DNA of 64,000 bases. It comes from Eimeria necatrix. Lineage: Eukaryota > Apicomplexa > Conoidasida > Eucoccidiorida > Eimeriidae. Below, in pieces: positions 34,476 to 46,880 of this stretch (position 1 is the stretch's first letter; every line of letters starts with the position of its first letter). The position numbers and the translations under genes were made by a program. The stretch is from NCBI RefSeq assembly GCF_000499385.1, contig NW_013654292.1, forward strand, positions 98,434-162,433. The letters are read 5' to 3'. The notes beneath the pieces were generated by a model. It was not told where the DNA came from. It worked only from the letters and a program-made list of their open reading frames with translations, and did no database searches.

Positions 34476-37400
34476 ATGAAAGCATCTGAAGCTGTCTCGG
34501 CGTGTTTTTTACCTAGGAGACGCAGTTGTACTCGAGAGCTGTTTTCAAATAGGTTGCACTTTGACTTCTATGAATCGAAATGTGCTGCTGTTTCACCGCG
34601 CAGAATGGAGAGCGAGGAAAGCCACAGCAGCGGGACCGCTGCGCCTGCTGCAGAACATAGCATTGAGAAGGAGGCGTTTATGTCTCTGGCGCATGCATGC
34701 CCTCACCAGCCTCTTCACTACTCCTACGCCTTAACTCCTTCTCGGTGCTTCGGTCTGTTTTGCTCCGCCACAGCAGCAGATCAGCTGAAGGTGGAGCAGC
34801 GGTGCCTCAAGTGCTTCAGTGACTTATTTCCTGCCCTAGCTCCACACCCTTCGTCTCTCTCCTCACAGATCGCCTCTCCAGGCCACCCACAAAACCAGCA
34901 GCGGCTGCAGCAGAAAGGGGAACAAGGCAATGCTGACGATGAGGAGGGCAATGCGGACATGCCTATAGAGGATTTAGAGTTTCTTTGGAAGCGGGCAGCA
35001 CGTCAGGTGTCTCTTCACCGCAGCCGGCATGTCGCCTTTCTTACAAAGCATTTAGACGTACCCTTTTCAGAAGAGATGATGGAGTTGGCAGCCTCCAGGC
35101 CTTGGCTCATTTACTGGATGGTTCATGGCCTCGCCCTCCTTGAAGCCCTTCCGAGAGCTACCTATGCCGATCGGTACGGCATAGTGAAGTCTATTCATTT
35201 ATTGTACTTTGCTCATTACGACACCAAAGCACTTGAGCCCAAAGCAGCGTTCATACAGGACACAGCTACGCAGGCTAGCGTATGCGTATCTGTGCCTTGG
35301 CAACTCGCGTATATTTTCGTATGCGCTCTTATGGAGCTGTTGACAAGTTTCGTGAATTAGCTGCTTCTCGCCTCCTGTGATGCACACTTGTTTAATTGCT
35401 TTGCCTGCTATTTTTATTATTTTGTTGGAAATACGTTTAATGTGCAGCCTGTTGATGCCACTGTCTGCACTTGCTTCACTTGAACCATTGTGTGCAGCAT
35501 CCTACACACTCTAGAACGCTGCTGGGACAGCGCATCAGGAGGCGGCTGGGGTGGGGGCCCAAATCAACAGTTCCACTTGGCCTGCACGTATGCGGCTGCA
35601 GCTGCACTTGTGGAGTGCGGCCTCGTGGGCAAATGGCTGGAAGGAGAGAAGGGCCTTAAGAGGCGTGAAGACCTTTACAAGGCGATTCTCAGTCTAAAAA
35701 GTGAATGCGGAGGCTTCAAACTGCACAGAGATGGGGAGGTCGACATGCGGTAAACATAGCGTCTAGGTTTTGACGCACTCAAAAACTTGGAACATTGTGT
35801 TTGCAGTTAAAGGGCTTCAGTTTATATTTCCAGTTTAAACATTATTCGCATCACTTCCTTGTACTTGCCGAGGCTCGCTTCCTTGCACCGAATATCAATA
35901 CTTTTTGTCCTCTAGTATTTCTGTTCGGTTGCTCGCATGCATGGCCTCGTACCCGTCATCGTGCTTCTCTACCATAGCGGCCTTGCATTTCTGTCGTCTT
36001 CTGTTGCGTCTTCCGTGCGCTGCGGTCATTTCCCTTTGTCTACCACTGTTTGTTTCCTCTACTGTCTACCTTCTCAAGAGGGGCTTACTGCGCCATCGCC
36101 ACGGCCTCCATATTCCAAGTTCTTACGAAAGACCTCACGAGAGGCCTTGCGGAATACGTCAAATCCTGCCAAGGCTACGACGGAGGCATAGCTGGAGAGC
36201 CAGGGCTTGAGTCCCATGGCGGTTATTCGTATTGCGGTTAGTCAAACACTTTTTCTTCTACATTGCTTGCGGTTTTCCTTCTATATGTCGTTGTGGCTGT
36301 CCGTGTGTATTGCATGTATATTCGTTTGCGGGTGTGTTTCCTTCTGTTCTGAGTCATTCGTATTTCTGTTCGGTTTTTTCCTCATTTTCCTTTACTGTTT
36401 CGATGTGCATGCGTCTGAATGCGTCTGTTGTCTGCTTGTACCCTTCTGTCGCCATCAGCTTCGTGCGTGCATCTGCATATTTCACCCTGCACCAAACTTC
36501 TGCGCCTGCTTGTACTTGTATTGGCCTTGCCTCCAAGCAAGGCCATGCCACCACAACAGCAACAGCAATAACAGAACAGGCTTCAACCTAACTTGAACTA
36601 AGGAGATAGATTGAGCGAACCACGAAACGCCAAGGTTGCTTGGCCTGCTTTCTTCGTGTTTTCAGGACTTGCTGCCCTCGCCATCATTGGAGAGCCAGAT
36701 GCGTTGGACTTAGACGCTTTGCTCCACTGGGCCGCCACAAAGCAGAGAGGATTTGAAGGAGGCTTTCAAGGAAGAACGCAGAAGCTTGTCGACTCCTGCT
36801 ACTCCTTTTGGCTTGTGAGGATTGCTGGGAGTGTACACACTGCCCACATAACCCTACAACTTCTGACCGTGCATTCACGGGATGCACCCAAGCTACTGCT
36901 TGCATGCATATTTGCGAATTTCATTCATCGGCTTGTCTCTGCGTGTAGTTATTCGTGCTTGCGTGCTCCTTTCATCTTTCACCTCTGGCTCAGTGCGTGA
37001 CTTTCCTCTGCATTTGTCTGTGCCTTCTAACACGTTCTGAAAGCTACGTTTCCGGGTACCTTTGTCTGCACTTGCCTTTCCCTGCACAATTATTAGGGAG
37101 CCATGTTTCCCTTGATTTCGGAATGCCTTCGTCATCTCCAGCGGGAGTACCCAATGACGCATTGCTTTATGTCTTCGGCGCATCTCCAGCAGTACATTTT
37201 GTGTTGCTGCCAGGCAGAAAATGGAGGGCTCAGAGACAAACCCGGCAAGTACGATAATGCGAATTTTTGCAAAGCATTTACGGTACTGATTAGTAGATTC
37301 GGAAAGTGTGCATGAGTATGTGAGCGCATTACCAATAGATACATGTGCTAATTCTGCACAAATGCGAACCCATATGTACATCGGAAGACACAAACACACA

Positions 37401-38471
37401 CATAATAATGGCTTCATCTAAAAGTTCATGTTCTTCAAGATAACACAGGCTGTATGCAGATCAGCAAAGAGGCATGCAGCTTATGGGTTCACAACCATAG
37501 GAACTTACTTAGGGCTACTGGGTGCATGCACGCGGGTGCGTTGCAGGCCTCCTGACCTCTACCACAGTTGCTATGCGCTGTCTGGTCTATCGATCAGTCA
37601 GTATGCTGCGTCCCGAGCGGAATTCAGTAGAGGGCCGTATGTGTATGGATGTTGGAAGTCAAATTTGCTGCAGCAAACAGATCCCTTCTACAATGTTTGC
37701 TGCACACACATGCAAGAATGTAGAGAGCAACTGAAGCAATTGCCGCGTTTTACGGCGCCAGACACGCAACACGCTGGACAGGAAGGAGACCTCCCAAGAC
37801 TCAGTGCAGAGTTGACCGACAAGCTATCTAGGGCAGCCATCAACCTGCGTGAAGACGAGGGTAAGGAAATGTGGCATCTGCCATGCCATTTGCTTGTGTC
37901 AACCCCTCTGTGCACCTGCCTTTGCCTTTGTGCACCTTTATCGCCGTTTGCCGGCTTGCGTTCATGCTCATGGTCCTGCGCCTGTTTCTGCACAGATGCG
38001 TCAGTGCCCGTGGCTGTGTTAGACTATACATATATCTAGTGATATGCCTTCCCCTTCATCTCTTCCAATTTATTATGCCAATGTCGTTGCTTGCGCCTGT
38101 ATTTTTTGTCTTCCAGTCCACCTTTAGCGGTGGGCGAGTTCTTCAGCGAGTGTCTTTGTGAGCCTTTGTGCTTGTTTCTGCTGGGGTTATTACGCACACG
38201 CAAGTACATGTGCCTTTGCCTCTTTGCATCCGCATATTTACGGCTGAAAAAAATGCGTACATGTGCATCCATTGGCCACCGTGTCTATCTTGAAGGAGTT
38301 AACGTTCATCGAAGCGCGCACCCATTCAAAGCATGTCTACGTATCTCGAATGCATTCTGGATTTTTCCTACTATGAAAAGCCTGCCCTATGACTTTAGCC
38401 TGTTTAGTTGGTTCCTTTTGTGTTTAGGTTCCGAGTGGGTGGACCCGGAGAGCGAAGCAGAGTCTTCCTAG
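34476..38471 (+). CDS. FNTB: Protein farnesyltransferase subunit beta
   Basis: Seven phase-consistent exons: 34476-35173, 35498-35749, 36079-36236, 36666-36814, 37097-37248, 37547-37860, 38428-38471. They encode 588 residues; human FNTB is 437. The first ATG in frame is 34476; ATG 34605 is an alternative that would give 545. The alpha-alpha barrel motifs are clear: ASRPWLIYWMVHGLALL, GGGWGGGPNQQFHLACTYAA, GEVDMRGAYCAIATASIF, CQGYDGGIAGEPGLESHGGY, RGFEGGFQGRTQKLVDSCYS, GGLRDKPGK and DLYHSCYALSG. The zinc ligands Asp, Cys and His correspond to residues 412, 414 and 476. With the alpha subunit (not here) it attaches farnesyl to CaaX proteins. The extra length is a Ser/Gln-rich N-terminus and an insertion near the C-terminus. 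Confidence 0.96.
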
Positions 38472-39202
38472 CTTCAAGCGAAAATTGCAGTCGCAACAAA
38501 CTAAATTCAGAAGGCCACGGTCGACGCGACAGGTCCAGAAAAGACTCGATGAACTGCCTCCTGTTCCCTCGCTTGTTGTTTGCTTTGCCTTGAGGCTTAC
38601 TTTTTAGTGTAGGCGCCCTTTGAAGAAGCCACTTCTCTGTTTCTGGACCCCACTGTTGTTCTAACACGGCGTTCTTGGTCAATTTAAAGACACGCGACTT
38701 TCACAAAAATAGGGAAAATCAGCTAGGACAAAACAAAGGAATGTTTGTAGAGAGACAAGTGAGCAGAGAGGTCAAAGAACACTTAAAAGATGCAGGTGTA
38801 GACCGGACTGAGGGACAGCGGCAAGAAACATGCGGACAGATGCACACGGAACCAAACATAAAAGGCGTTCTCTGGGACTAACAAGTGGACTATGCTCCAA
38901 ATTCACCTGTCCATTGGGCTGTTTCGCCAACCGAACGCGTAGACTGCTCATGAAAAAATTCTTGGGGGAGTATGCTCTCAGCTTCCTCATGGCGGCTTAC
39001 TACGTTCTGAAAACTAAATTATCAAGCCCTAAAAACTCCGCTCCTAAAACAGTCCCATAGATTGAGACACTACAGTTCAAACATTCCTCATGAAGGCCTT
39101 GTTGTAAATCCGCTTAATTCCGAGCGGGGGGAGGGCGCTTCTACTTAAACTGCCTTGATGAATATGCAAAATACGCAGGTGTCTGCAAGTGCAGTCTTGA
39201 GT

Positions 39203-41812
39203 TCAGAGAGCGCGCTGATCCAGGATGCCGAAACCGTGCTCTTCATATTCTTGTTTGCTGATCCACATCTGCTGAAATGTTCCTAGAGACGCCAAAATGG
39301 AACCACCAAGCCACGCGGCAGACTTCTTCTCGGCGTAGGAATTTGCAAAGACGACACGCGATTTCAAACCCGAGTGTGCCGTCGTTAGGGGGAAAGTCTC
39401 GCTATCAAGTTCCGCAGCAAAGCGGCTTGCTAGGCCTTCAAGTAGAAACACAAAGAAGCACAGACACAGCCAGAATAGAAAACACTTCCATACTTATGGA
39501 GAAGAAGGGCACAAGAAAAAAAACCCGGAGAATTAGTATATATTGTCACCTTAATAAACACCTAATGGGCACTGATGGCGATAGAGTGACATGGAAAAAA
39601 ACAAATCGACAAGAAGGCACAGAAGCACATAGTAAGAGCAAATAGAGCAAAGTAGGCTAAGTGGTACAGGCAAAAAATACGAGGAGGCGAAAACGAGGAT
39701 GCCTGTAAAGGAGCAGCATCCACAAATTCTACTGACACGGCCGCCGAATAGCAGGTGGCATGAAGCTATTCGTACAGACTAAACATAAAAAGCAAAACGC
39801 ATATGGATTCCAAAAGTTACAAATTGAGGGCCTTCAATCTCCGTCACCTGGTGTGAGTGAAAGCCCGCCAGTCAAAATGACAGCTGAAAGAAGATCTCGG
39901 CGAAGGTCCACATCACAGTCGTACAAACAATCAGCAACGACCTGAGCACACGAAAAACCAACCTGAGGCGGAAAACGTCATCAAGGAATAGAACTGAAGT
40001 AGCCTCTAGAGAGAAAAACGTAGTGGGTACCGAGATTCCCACGCCACAATTTATCACCTCTGTGATCCCTTTAAATCCCTGTAGAAGATCTGCTGAGCTT
40101 TCCGCTGGCGATATCCCCTGCAGCTGCTGAAGTGCACGCAGGGCTTCTGCTGGCCTAAAAAGAACTTCGCCAATAGTTTCTCTGAACGCTCTACAGTTGA
40201 TTACGGAACCGTCGGGGAGCTCAAAATGGTAAGTGTCTTCAAGCGTGTGCGCAGCTCCTTTCTCCTGGGTTTCAACAGCAGTAACGGACAGCGGCAAATT
40301 TGCATCGCCAAACTCCCTCACAACGCAACATGCCTCCCGTAGGCGGCGGCAAAGAGCCAGCGTGCTAAGTCGAAGCAGTGATCTGCTGCAGCTGCCCCTG
40401 CTGCTGCAATTGTAGCTGCTGCGGTTGGAAAATAGTGGCAGGAACAGCTCGTCCACATGGTGCTGTTGCTGCTGTTGCTGCTGAAGGTGGCGCTTGAGCA
40501 CCAACTCGATCTGCCCGTCTAAGAAATCTCCACCAATAGGAAACAACTTGGTGCTCCTGTGGAGCGTGTATCCATCAACAACTGCAGCAACGGATCCTCC
40601 AGCTGCTCCTAGCTCAACGACAAGGGCTGTGCTGCGGCCCATCGAGAATGCAGCGGCAGCAGCAGCAGGGACAAAGAAAGCAGCTGGAGCTTGTAGGTCT
40701 TCAAATACGGCAGCGGCTAGTGACTGACGTAGAGCTGCCGATGTTCCTGTCGGCTCCACAACGAGCACAGGGTGCTCATGAGTCCATACACCCAAGCCGC
40801 CAAATGGCGAACACCCAAATGCCTCCACTGACGCGCTGCCGCTCTTGCTACTGCTGCTATTGGTTAAGCTGATATTTAGAGCCTTTGGGCTACCCTCCGG
40901 TTGATGAGCTGTCTGGAAGACACCATTACATCCTGCTGCTGTTTGCTGGCGCTGCTCCCGCTTCGTGCAGCAGCAGCTGCAGCTGTGCTGGCTATAGCTG
41001 GCCTCTTCAGCCTTCTGCTGCTGCTGCTGCTGTTGACGTCTCCGTGTCTCCGGAGGTCTAACAGTTCTCTTGCTTGCCTCACTTTCGTGAACATTCCCCT
41101 CAATGCATATTCGCACCGCAGTCGAAAACGCACTTCTGTCCAGCTGCCTAAAGAGCCCATGCTCCTGCGACAGCGGCAGCTGCAGCGCTACTTTTTTACT
41201 TTCTTCTACTGGCCCTGTAGAGCTCGCAACGCCTCCTCCTAGAGCAGGGCCTGCCGTTGCTCCAGCTGGTTTTTCTTTCGGGGAGGCAAGTATTGGATCT
41301 ATTTCAGTGTGTGGTGTCTGCAGCTCTAAAGAGACGGGAAACACAATCTGTTGATGACTACATTGACAGCTGCAGCACGTGTTGCCCCCTGAAGGCCATA
41401 TAAATGGGCCCCGGCTATAGAAAACAGACGGAGATACACCACTCGACCTAGTCCAGCGTAAACAATTCCGCCGCCGGTGCTGCTGGTTCTGTGTATCTTT
41501 GATGTCAGTGTCTGGGGGAGCACATAGAGAAGCTTGAGATCTACAACAGCAACATTCCCCACAAAATAGCCCGTCCCCTTGCTGTTTGTTCTGCAAGCGA
41601 AGCTTCCTCCTACCCACAAGAGCATCAGCAACGATGCGCGGGTGGTCTTCTTGCGCATACCCAACACTCACAGTTGAAGACCCTAGTTGGACCACCACAG
41701 CACAGACGTCCTCACCACCAATGGGAGTTTTCATGTTGTTGCTGCTGTTGCTTGTACTTTTGCTACCTTTAGCTCCGGAAGCCGGAGGCGGAGACGCTGA
41801 TAACCCACTCAT
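39203..41812 (-). CDS. ARP4: Actin-related protein, ARP4/BAF53-like, with large insertion
   Basis: Three exons in phase: 41812-40031, 39941-39848, 39435-39203, giving 702 residues where ARP4 proteins usually have about 430-490. The ATG at 41812 follows a non-ATG open lead. N-terminal [20 protein letters not shown] and [15 protein letters not shown] correspond to the actin fold start. Residues about 85-330 are an insertion rich in Gln, Ser, Cys and Ala (CAG tracts). The fold resumes with [43 protein letters not shown], then [20 protein letters not shown] and the near-invariant ARP4 C-terminus [25 protein letters not shown]. Both phosphate loops are eroded (Gln for Asp in the first, Glu for Asp in the second), so ATP hydrolysis is doubtful. 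ARP4 is a nuclear subunit of INO80, SWR1 and NuA4-type complexes. Confidence 0.86.
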
Positions 41813-44800
41813 CTTCTGGAGCAGCGATCCCAACCCGATGCATCAGTGGTGGGACTAGCCACGGATAAGGAAACCCATACGAATGCCGAGATAAAACAGT
41901 TAGACAAAGTGGATGTGCCTGTCAATGGTGCAGGAACGAGAAACAGTGGCGAAGTTAAGAAATGGACAGGCCACAGGGGCCCTTGACAGGTGTCTTGGTG
42001 GCTGTGTTATCAAGAAGGTAGGCAGCCCTCGCGGTTGGAACTCAAGCATATTCATTTATCTATATTTTAGTGAAATAGACTGTAGCAGTGAAAATGAATC
42101 GAGTATGAGCAACGCCAGCAAAGCAACGCCCTGAACAAGCAAGGTAAAGCCTGGCATTACAGTTAAGACTCGGACTTCTGCCGACAGATCCAGGAAGTCC
42201 ACAACCGTTAGGCTAAGCCAGAATTTCAAAACTAGTCATAATTAGTCAATAAGCAACACGATTACGGGCGTAAGGCTCGCAAGCCAATAGCACTAAACGG
42301 GGCTGGAGGAGACTGACTGCACTACGCGAAAAAAAAGAGGCGAAGCTGTTTTGATTGGTTTGTAAAACCTATAGCTTTCAAGCTTCTACGCTTCCGTATA
42401 CTATTCCCTAGAAATTTAGGGCTAGTGAGTGTCCATTACAAAGACCAAGCCTATAGATGATGGAGTAATAGATGCCGCCCGTCGAAGTGCTTGGTGCACC
42501 TTTGCAGACTGTGTTTGCAGAGAAGGCATGGCATTGTGCAAATGGTACAAATTTCCACTCGGTATTCTAGCTGAGCTCCGCTTAGGCGCACAGTACGGGA
42601 GTCGCCCGATCTGGCTGGCTAGTGCTCCAAACGTCGGCTTCTCTGTCTTCGGTGGCGTTTATGATTTGGAACTACGTCTTTCCCTCCATGAGATGTGCTC
42701 TCCCTTGAGCTGTCCTACACTTCTTACGGAACAATTTTGCCTTTTTTTTCTCCATGGTAGACTAGAACGGCCCTGGAGAAATGGAGCTTGCTCTCAGGCC
42801 CAATGGCTCTTTGTGGGCTACAGCTAGTATATTCCTGTGGCTACTACTACGGCATACCTCCTAGCTGTCCTCAGTATACTGCCGAGCTTAAAAGACACCA
42901 AGGAAGGTGTACAAAACAGCGATGGACTGGGTCCATGCAGTCAGCGCAACAGACACAATGGGGACGAGGGGATCCAACGCTGCTACCGAGGGCGGATCAC
43001 TGTAGAGATCCGAACTGGGTCCGTTTCTGAGTCAGAATTGGCCAAGCAGAATCCAGAAAAGAGTTGCAAGAGTTATGGCCTACTGTGGTTAAGCAATCTG
43101 GCGACACTGGTACGGAGTTTTAGAGGCGTCCGCTGCTGAACTAGTGACGCGATTGCAGTCACGACGAAAGAATATTAAGCTGGACATACAAAATGCTTGC
43201 TCACTGCGTCACGATGGCCCACGGGGCTTCTAAGGGCATGCTTTGTTGTAATTGATGCTCTAGCTAACGGCGTACTCCAGGAGTTCCCTTTGAGGCCTTT
43301 ACTTATTGGACGCCACCCTCATTGGCTCTGCTATTCCATAGGGAGAGACATTTAGCAGCAGCCTTGGCGGGAGTAACTTTTCTCAAGACTTTCATACCTT
43401 TCACCTGCCGTGTTCAGTGACACATGAAAACTCCGGCAATCTGTCGTATGGAGCTCCAATTAACTCTTCTCATGAAGGCTACGGACTTTGCAATGAGTCT
43501 TCTGTTTTCTGCCTGCATACCCGCAGAACTTTTATTTTCCTTCACTTTCATGAGTTTCATCACTGGAAGCACCGCGTGCCGCTCAGTCCAAACGTAATTT
43601 TTCAACTTTCGTGTCTTCCGTTTGAACGATTTTATTTGGTCCTTCAACTAATTCTGCTTGCCCTCTTACAGTCTTATTTTTGTCTTCCATCGAGACTTTA
43701 TATTCACTTAAGGCCGTTTTGTGGAGCAACAGGAGGCCTTTGCCCGCCGCGTGCGATGGTGCATGCTGCACCGAGCATTGCAGTGCTGAGAAGAAACAGC
43801 CTTCAGGATTCACAAATTGCGCCATAATTAGTATTGGGACTAGCGCAAACTTGGTTCGCATTAAAAACCAAATTTTTGCTACAGAGGGCGCTTGGGATAC
43901 TTTTAAACTAGTCCAGGCTGGCGGGCCTGAAATGTCAGTTATTGTGCCGCTAGTCACATTCACGTCTAAAGAGACAAGAAAAGACGTAACTCTATATTCA
44001 GGACCCTCGAACAAGACAATATCAACGCTTGACGGTACTAAAAGTATCGTTCGGTGTTTTTCCTAAATAAAGGCAGGAGTGCACCTGTGCGGCGAGCTAC
44101 GGATACCTTGTTTACGCTAGGCTGGGAGTATCTAGCTACAATTGGTGGCGACGACAACATATTTTTTCTTTTAGTGGTGTGTGCACTGAAGTAGTGAAAT
44201 TTAATCTTACTAAATTCTGGGACCTCTAACGGCGCACACATCAGTGCTTACTAGTTAAGCATCTACGCAAAGGGAAGGTTATAAGCGGACAGGGTGCAAA
44301 ATCCGCCGAAGCACAGTGTATGGAACGCCCTTCAGACCGGGCAGATGGCAGCTCTTGTTCTCACAACACCAAACCACCAAGACAAGTGCATACTTCCACA
44401 AAAGGTACCTATCAAAAGGTAGGTAGGAGCATCTGCGCAGAAGGCAGACAACTTATGGGAGCACTAAGAAAGGTAGCCCGGCCAAGCATAGGAATTATGG
44501 GCGAGGAACAACCTACGGGAAGCTGCATAGGAAGTAGTTGCTGTTTTATGTAGCAAGACAGCCAATCGCCATCAAGTCTTCCCTAGCTGGAGGCAGAGGC
44601 CTCTTTCACAAGAAATAGAGGGACCACAGTGCGTCCTGCCTTCAGAAGAATCTAAGGTGTGTTTTAGGCAAGCAAAGCCGCTCCGAAAAGAGCTGCGTAT
44701 AGCTACTGCAAGAAACATTAGCGTGAAGAGCCGAAGCTGTGACAGTACCTCCCCCACAACCCGTATTACCCACTACGTGACGTACCTGATACTGAAAAAG

Positions 44801-45139
44801 TGGGGAACACGAGAAGTTTTGTTGTGAGCAGCTGCATACTGAGATGTTGACAGAGCGCCACAGCGCACTCTACAGTCTCGGCATAAAAGCTACGCTTGTT
44901 TCTGTTGTGCTTGGGCGTAGGCGTGAGGGACTTCATGGCGCAGGTGCATCACGTAATTTCTTCAGCTTGACTATTGGACTATTGGTCACGGAGCCTGACA
45001 AACGGTCTTAATATGCACTGTGAATGTTACCATGCAGACGGTCTACCACCCTGATACTTAAGCGTAGCAGCAAAACATATCAAAACCTTTCCGTGGCGAC
45101 ACTGGCTGTTACCTTGACTTTTTCGCCAATTTTTAACAG
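41813..45139. other. Intergenic, no supported gene
   Basis: Frames at 42429-42827 and 43417-43827 (+) are the longest, but both lack relatives, a convincing start context or splice partners. No RNA gene was recognised. The region separates ARP4 (-) from a decayed retroelement and carries no LTR landmarks that I could match. Confidence 0.35.
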
Positions 45140-46880
45140 CTTACCATCACTTACTTGAAAGGCGCACGTAATCAGATGGCGGATGCACTGTACCGTCCCC
45201 CAACCAACAGCCTATTCGGCCTGCTGTCGATGAGCCCTCTAATTTCTGGCGCTTCCCACGGTCCACTCGCCGCGTTAGCAGCGGTGGTGAGCTGTATATC
45301 AAATTTCACCAAGAAGCGCCTGGAAGCATATCGACAGATAGCAGGCGTATGCCTGGTGGTGCTTTCAGCCCAGTTTCTTTGCGCTATCTTTTACTCTTTC
45401 AACGGACGCGTTTTGATCAGGCTTCGACTTCTTTCCAGCATCCGTCCAGCGCGCGCCATCCCTCACAGACGCCAGTCATTACTAAGGCACGACCCCTTAC
45501 CGGGAGCTGGAATTCCCTTTCCCCCCAGCGAATTTCGGCTTATCCAGAGTGCCTTGTCTTCCGCAAACCTTATCGTACTCCAGCGCTTCAAAACGATGAA
45601 CCTTTTCGACGCGGATTCTATAGTCCTCAGTTTACTTTTTGTCTTAAATGCCTTTCCTGTGATTTCTACGGGGTTTGGCAAATGCATACTTCACAGTTCT
45701 CTGAATTCGTCATGCACATGCTTTGCAAGCTTCCTAGTCACGTAGCAGCGGAGCATCGCGGGCACGTGAAGACCTTCGTCACCCTGAGTGAGCATTAATA
45801 CTGACAAGGAGGTACTACGATATATGTGCAATCTTGCATTCACCGCCGTGCTTCCAAATTCGTCAGTGGGAAGCCACTAGGGAATTTGGAGCCTGTCAGG
45901 CTCCCCTCAGGGGGAAGCCTGACGGGCTTCTCCAAACGGCGTTTTTTCCCTGTTGCCCCTGGAGTCATTCCGTTCTGGACTTCGTTGCATATGTGCTTTT
46001 CATTTCCTCTGTGCAAAACTCATTTTCGGTGCAAGTTGACTTTCTAGGCAACATGACCCACTTTATTCCAGCAAAACAAATAACATCGTTAGCAGCTGAC
46101 AGCTGACACTGCGGAGCCACCTGCGGGCAATCTCACTTGCTAGCGCAGATCTACTTAAGTTCTTAATTCTGATACAGACCCTCCTTGGCAGTTAGAACAT
46201 AGCACATCTCTTCCGCTCAGAACTGTGGCAGTGGCTGTGCACTCGGTTAAGCATAAAACGTTCTATCTCTTCTACCACATGCAGACAGACGGGCAAACTG
46301 AGCATGCTACTAATACACTGGGGTAGGTTGGCACGGGTACACGTATATTCAAGCTGACAAAGACAGTGGCTCTCAATCTAGACTGTAGTGCGACGAGTCA
46401 TACGTGCACTAAGCTCTCTATGCTCGAACTCATAGTTGGCAAAACCCTCTAATGGCCGCCGGCCTTGGCATTCTCGATGCTTTAGTACTCGCTGTCGCGC
46501 CCCTCAAGACTAAGTTGCGTCACCAGCTCTGCAAAAACGACGCTCAGAGTCACATCTTACGCGAGAACTCCCAACAGAAGGCATGCACAGGCTTTAGAAG
46601 TCGCTCAGTCGAGTTCAATGCGGTGAAAAATGTTTTGCTGAACAGCAAACACTTGCCCTCTATAAACACATGCTCTCCATTCGAACCTCATTACGATCGG
46701 CCCTTCAGCACTACCGACCGTGTAGGCACGGTCGCGTACCGTCTGGTTTTGCCACCGGCGCACTTTGACGTGCTTGAATTTGTGACACATCACTCTGGCG
46801 AAAGAAGCCACTTCAGCTTATGTTACGGCGCTTCTTGTGTCCGCAGTATAACGTGTACACCCACGTTAAAAGAATAAAGG
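45140..46880 (+). pseudogene. Heavily decayed chromovirus pol (RNase H end, integrase, C-terminal domain)
   Basis: Disconnected but collinear pieces of a gypsy pol are visible: YLKGARNQMADALYRPP near 45150-45200 (RNase H end), LGNMTHFIPAKQITSLAADS near 46047-46106 (integrase core, compare the MAHFVPAKKSFTAAD of the 4.7 kb copy), MQTDGQTEHATNTL near 46280-46320 (integrase QTDGQTERAN signature) and NVLLNSKHLPS, EPHYDRPFSTTDRVGTVAYR and LVLPPAHFDV at 46630-46790 (the module after integrase). Many stops and frame changes occur. The element is older than or different from the copies at 1-8 kb, and no LTRs were recognised beside it. Confidence 0.75.
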
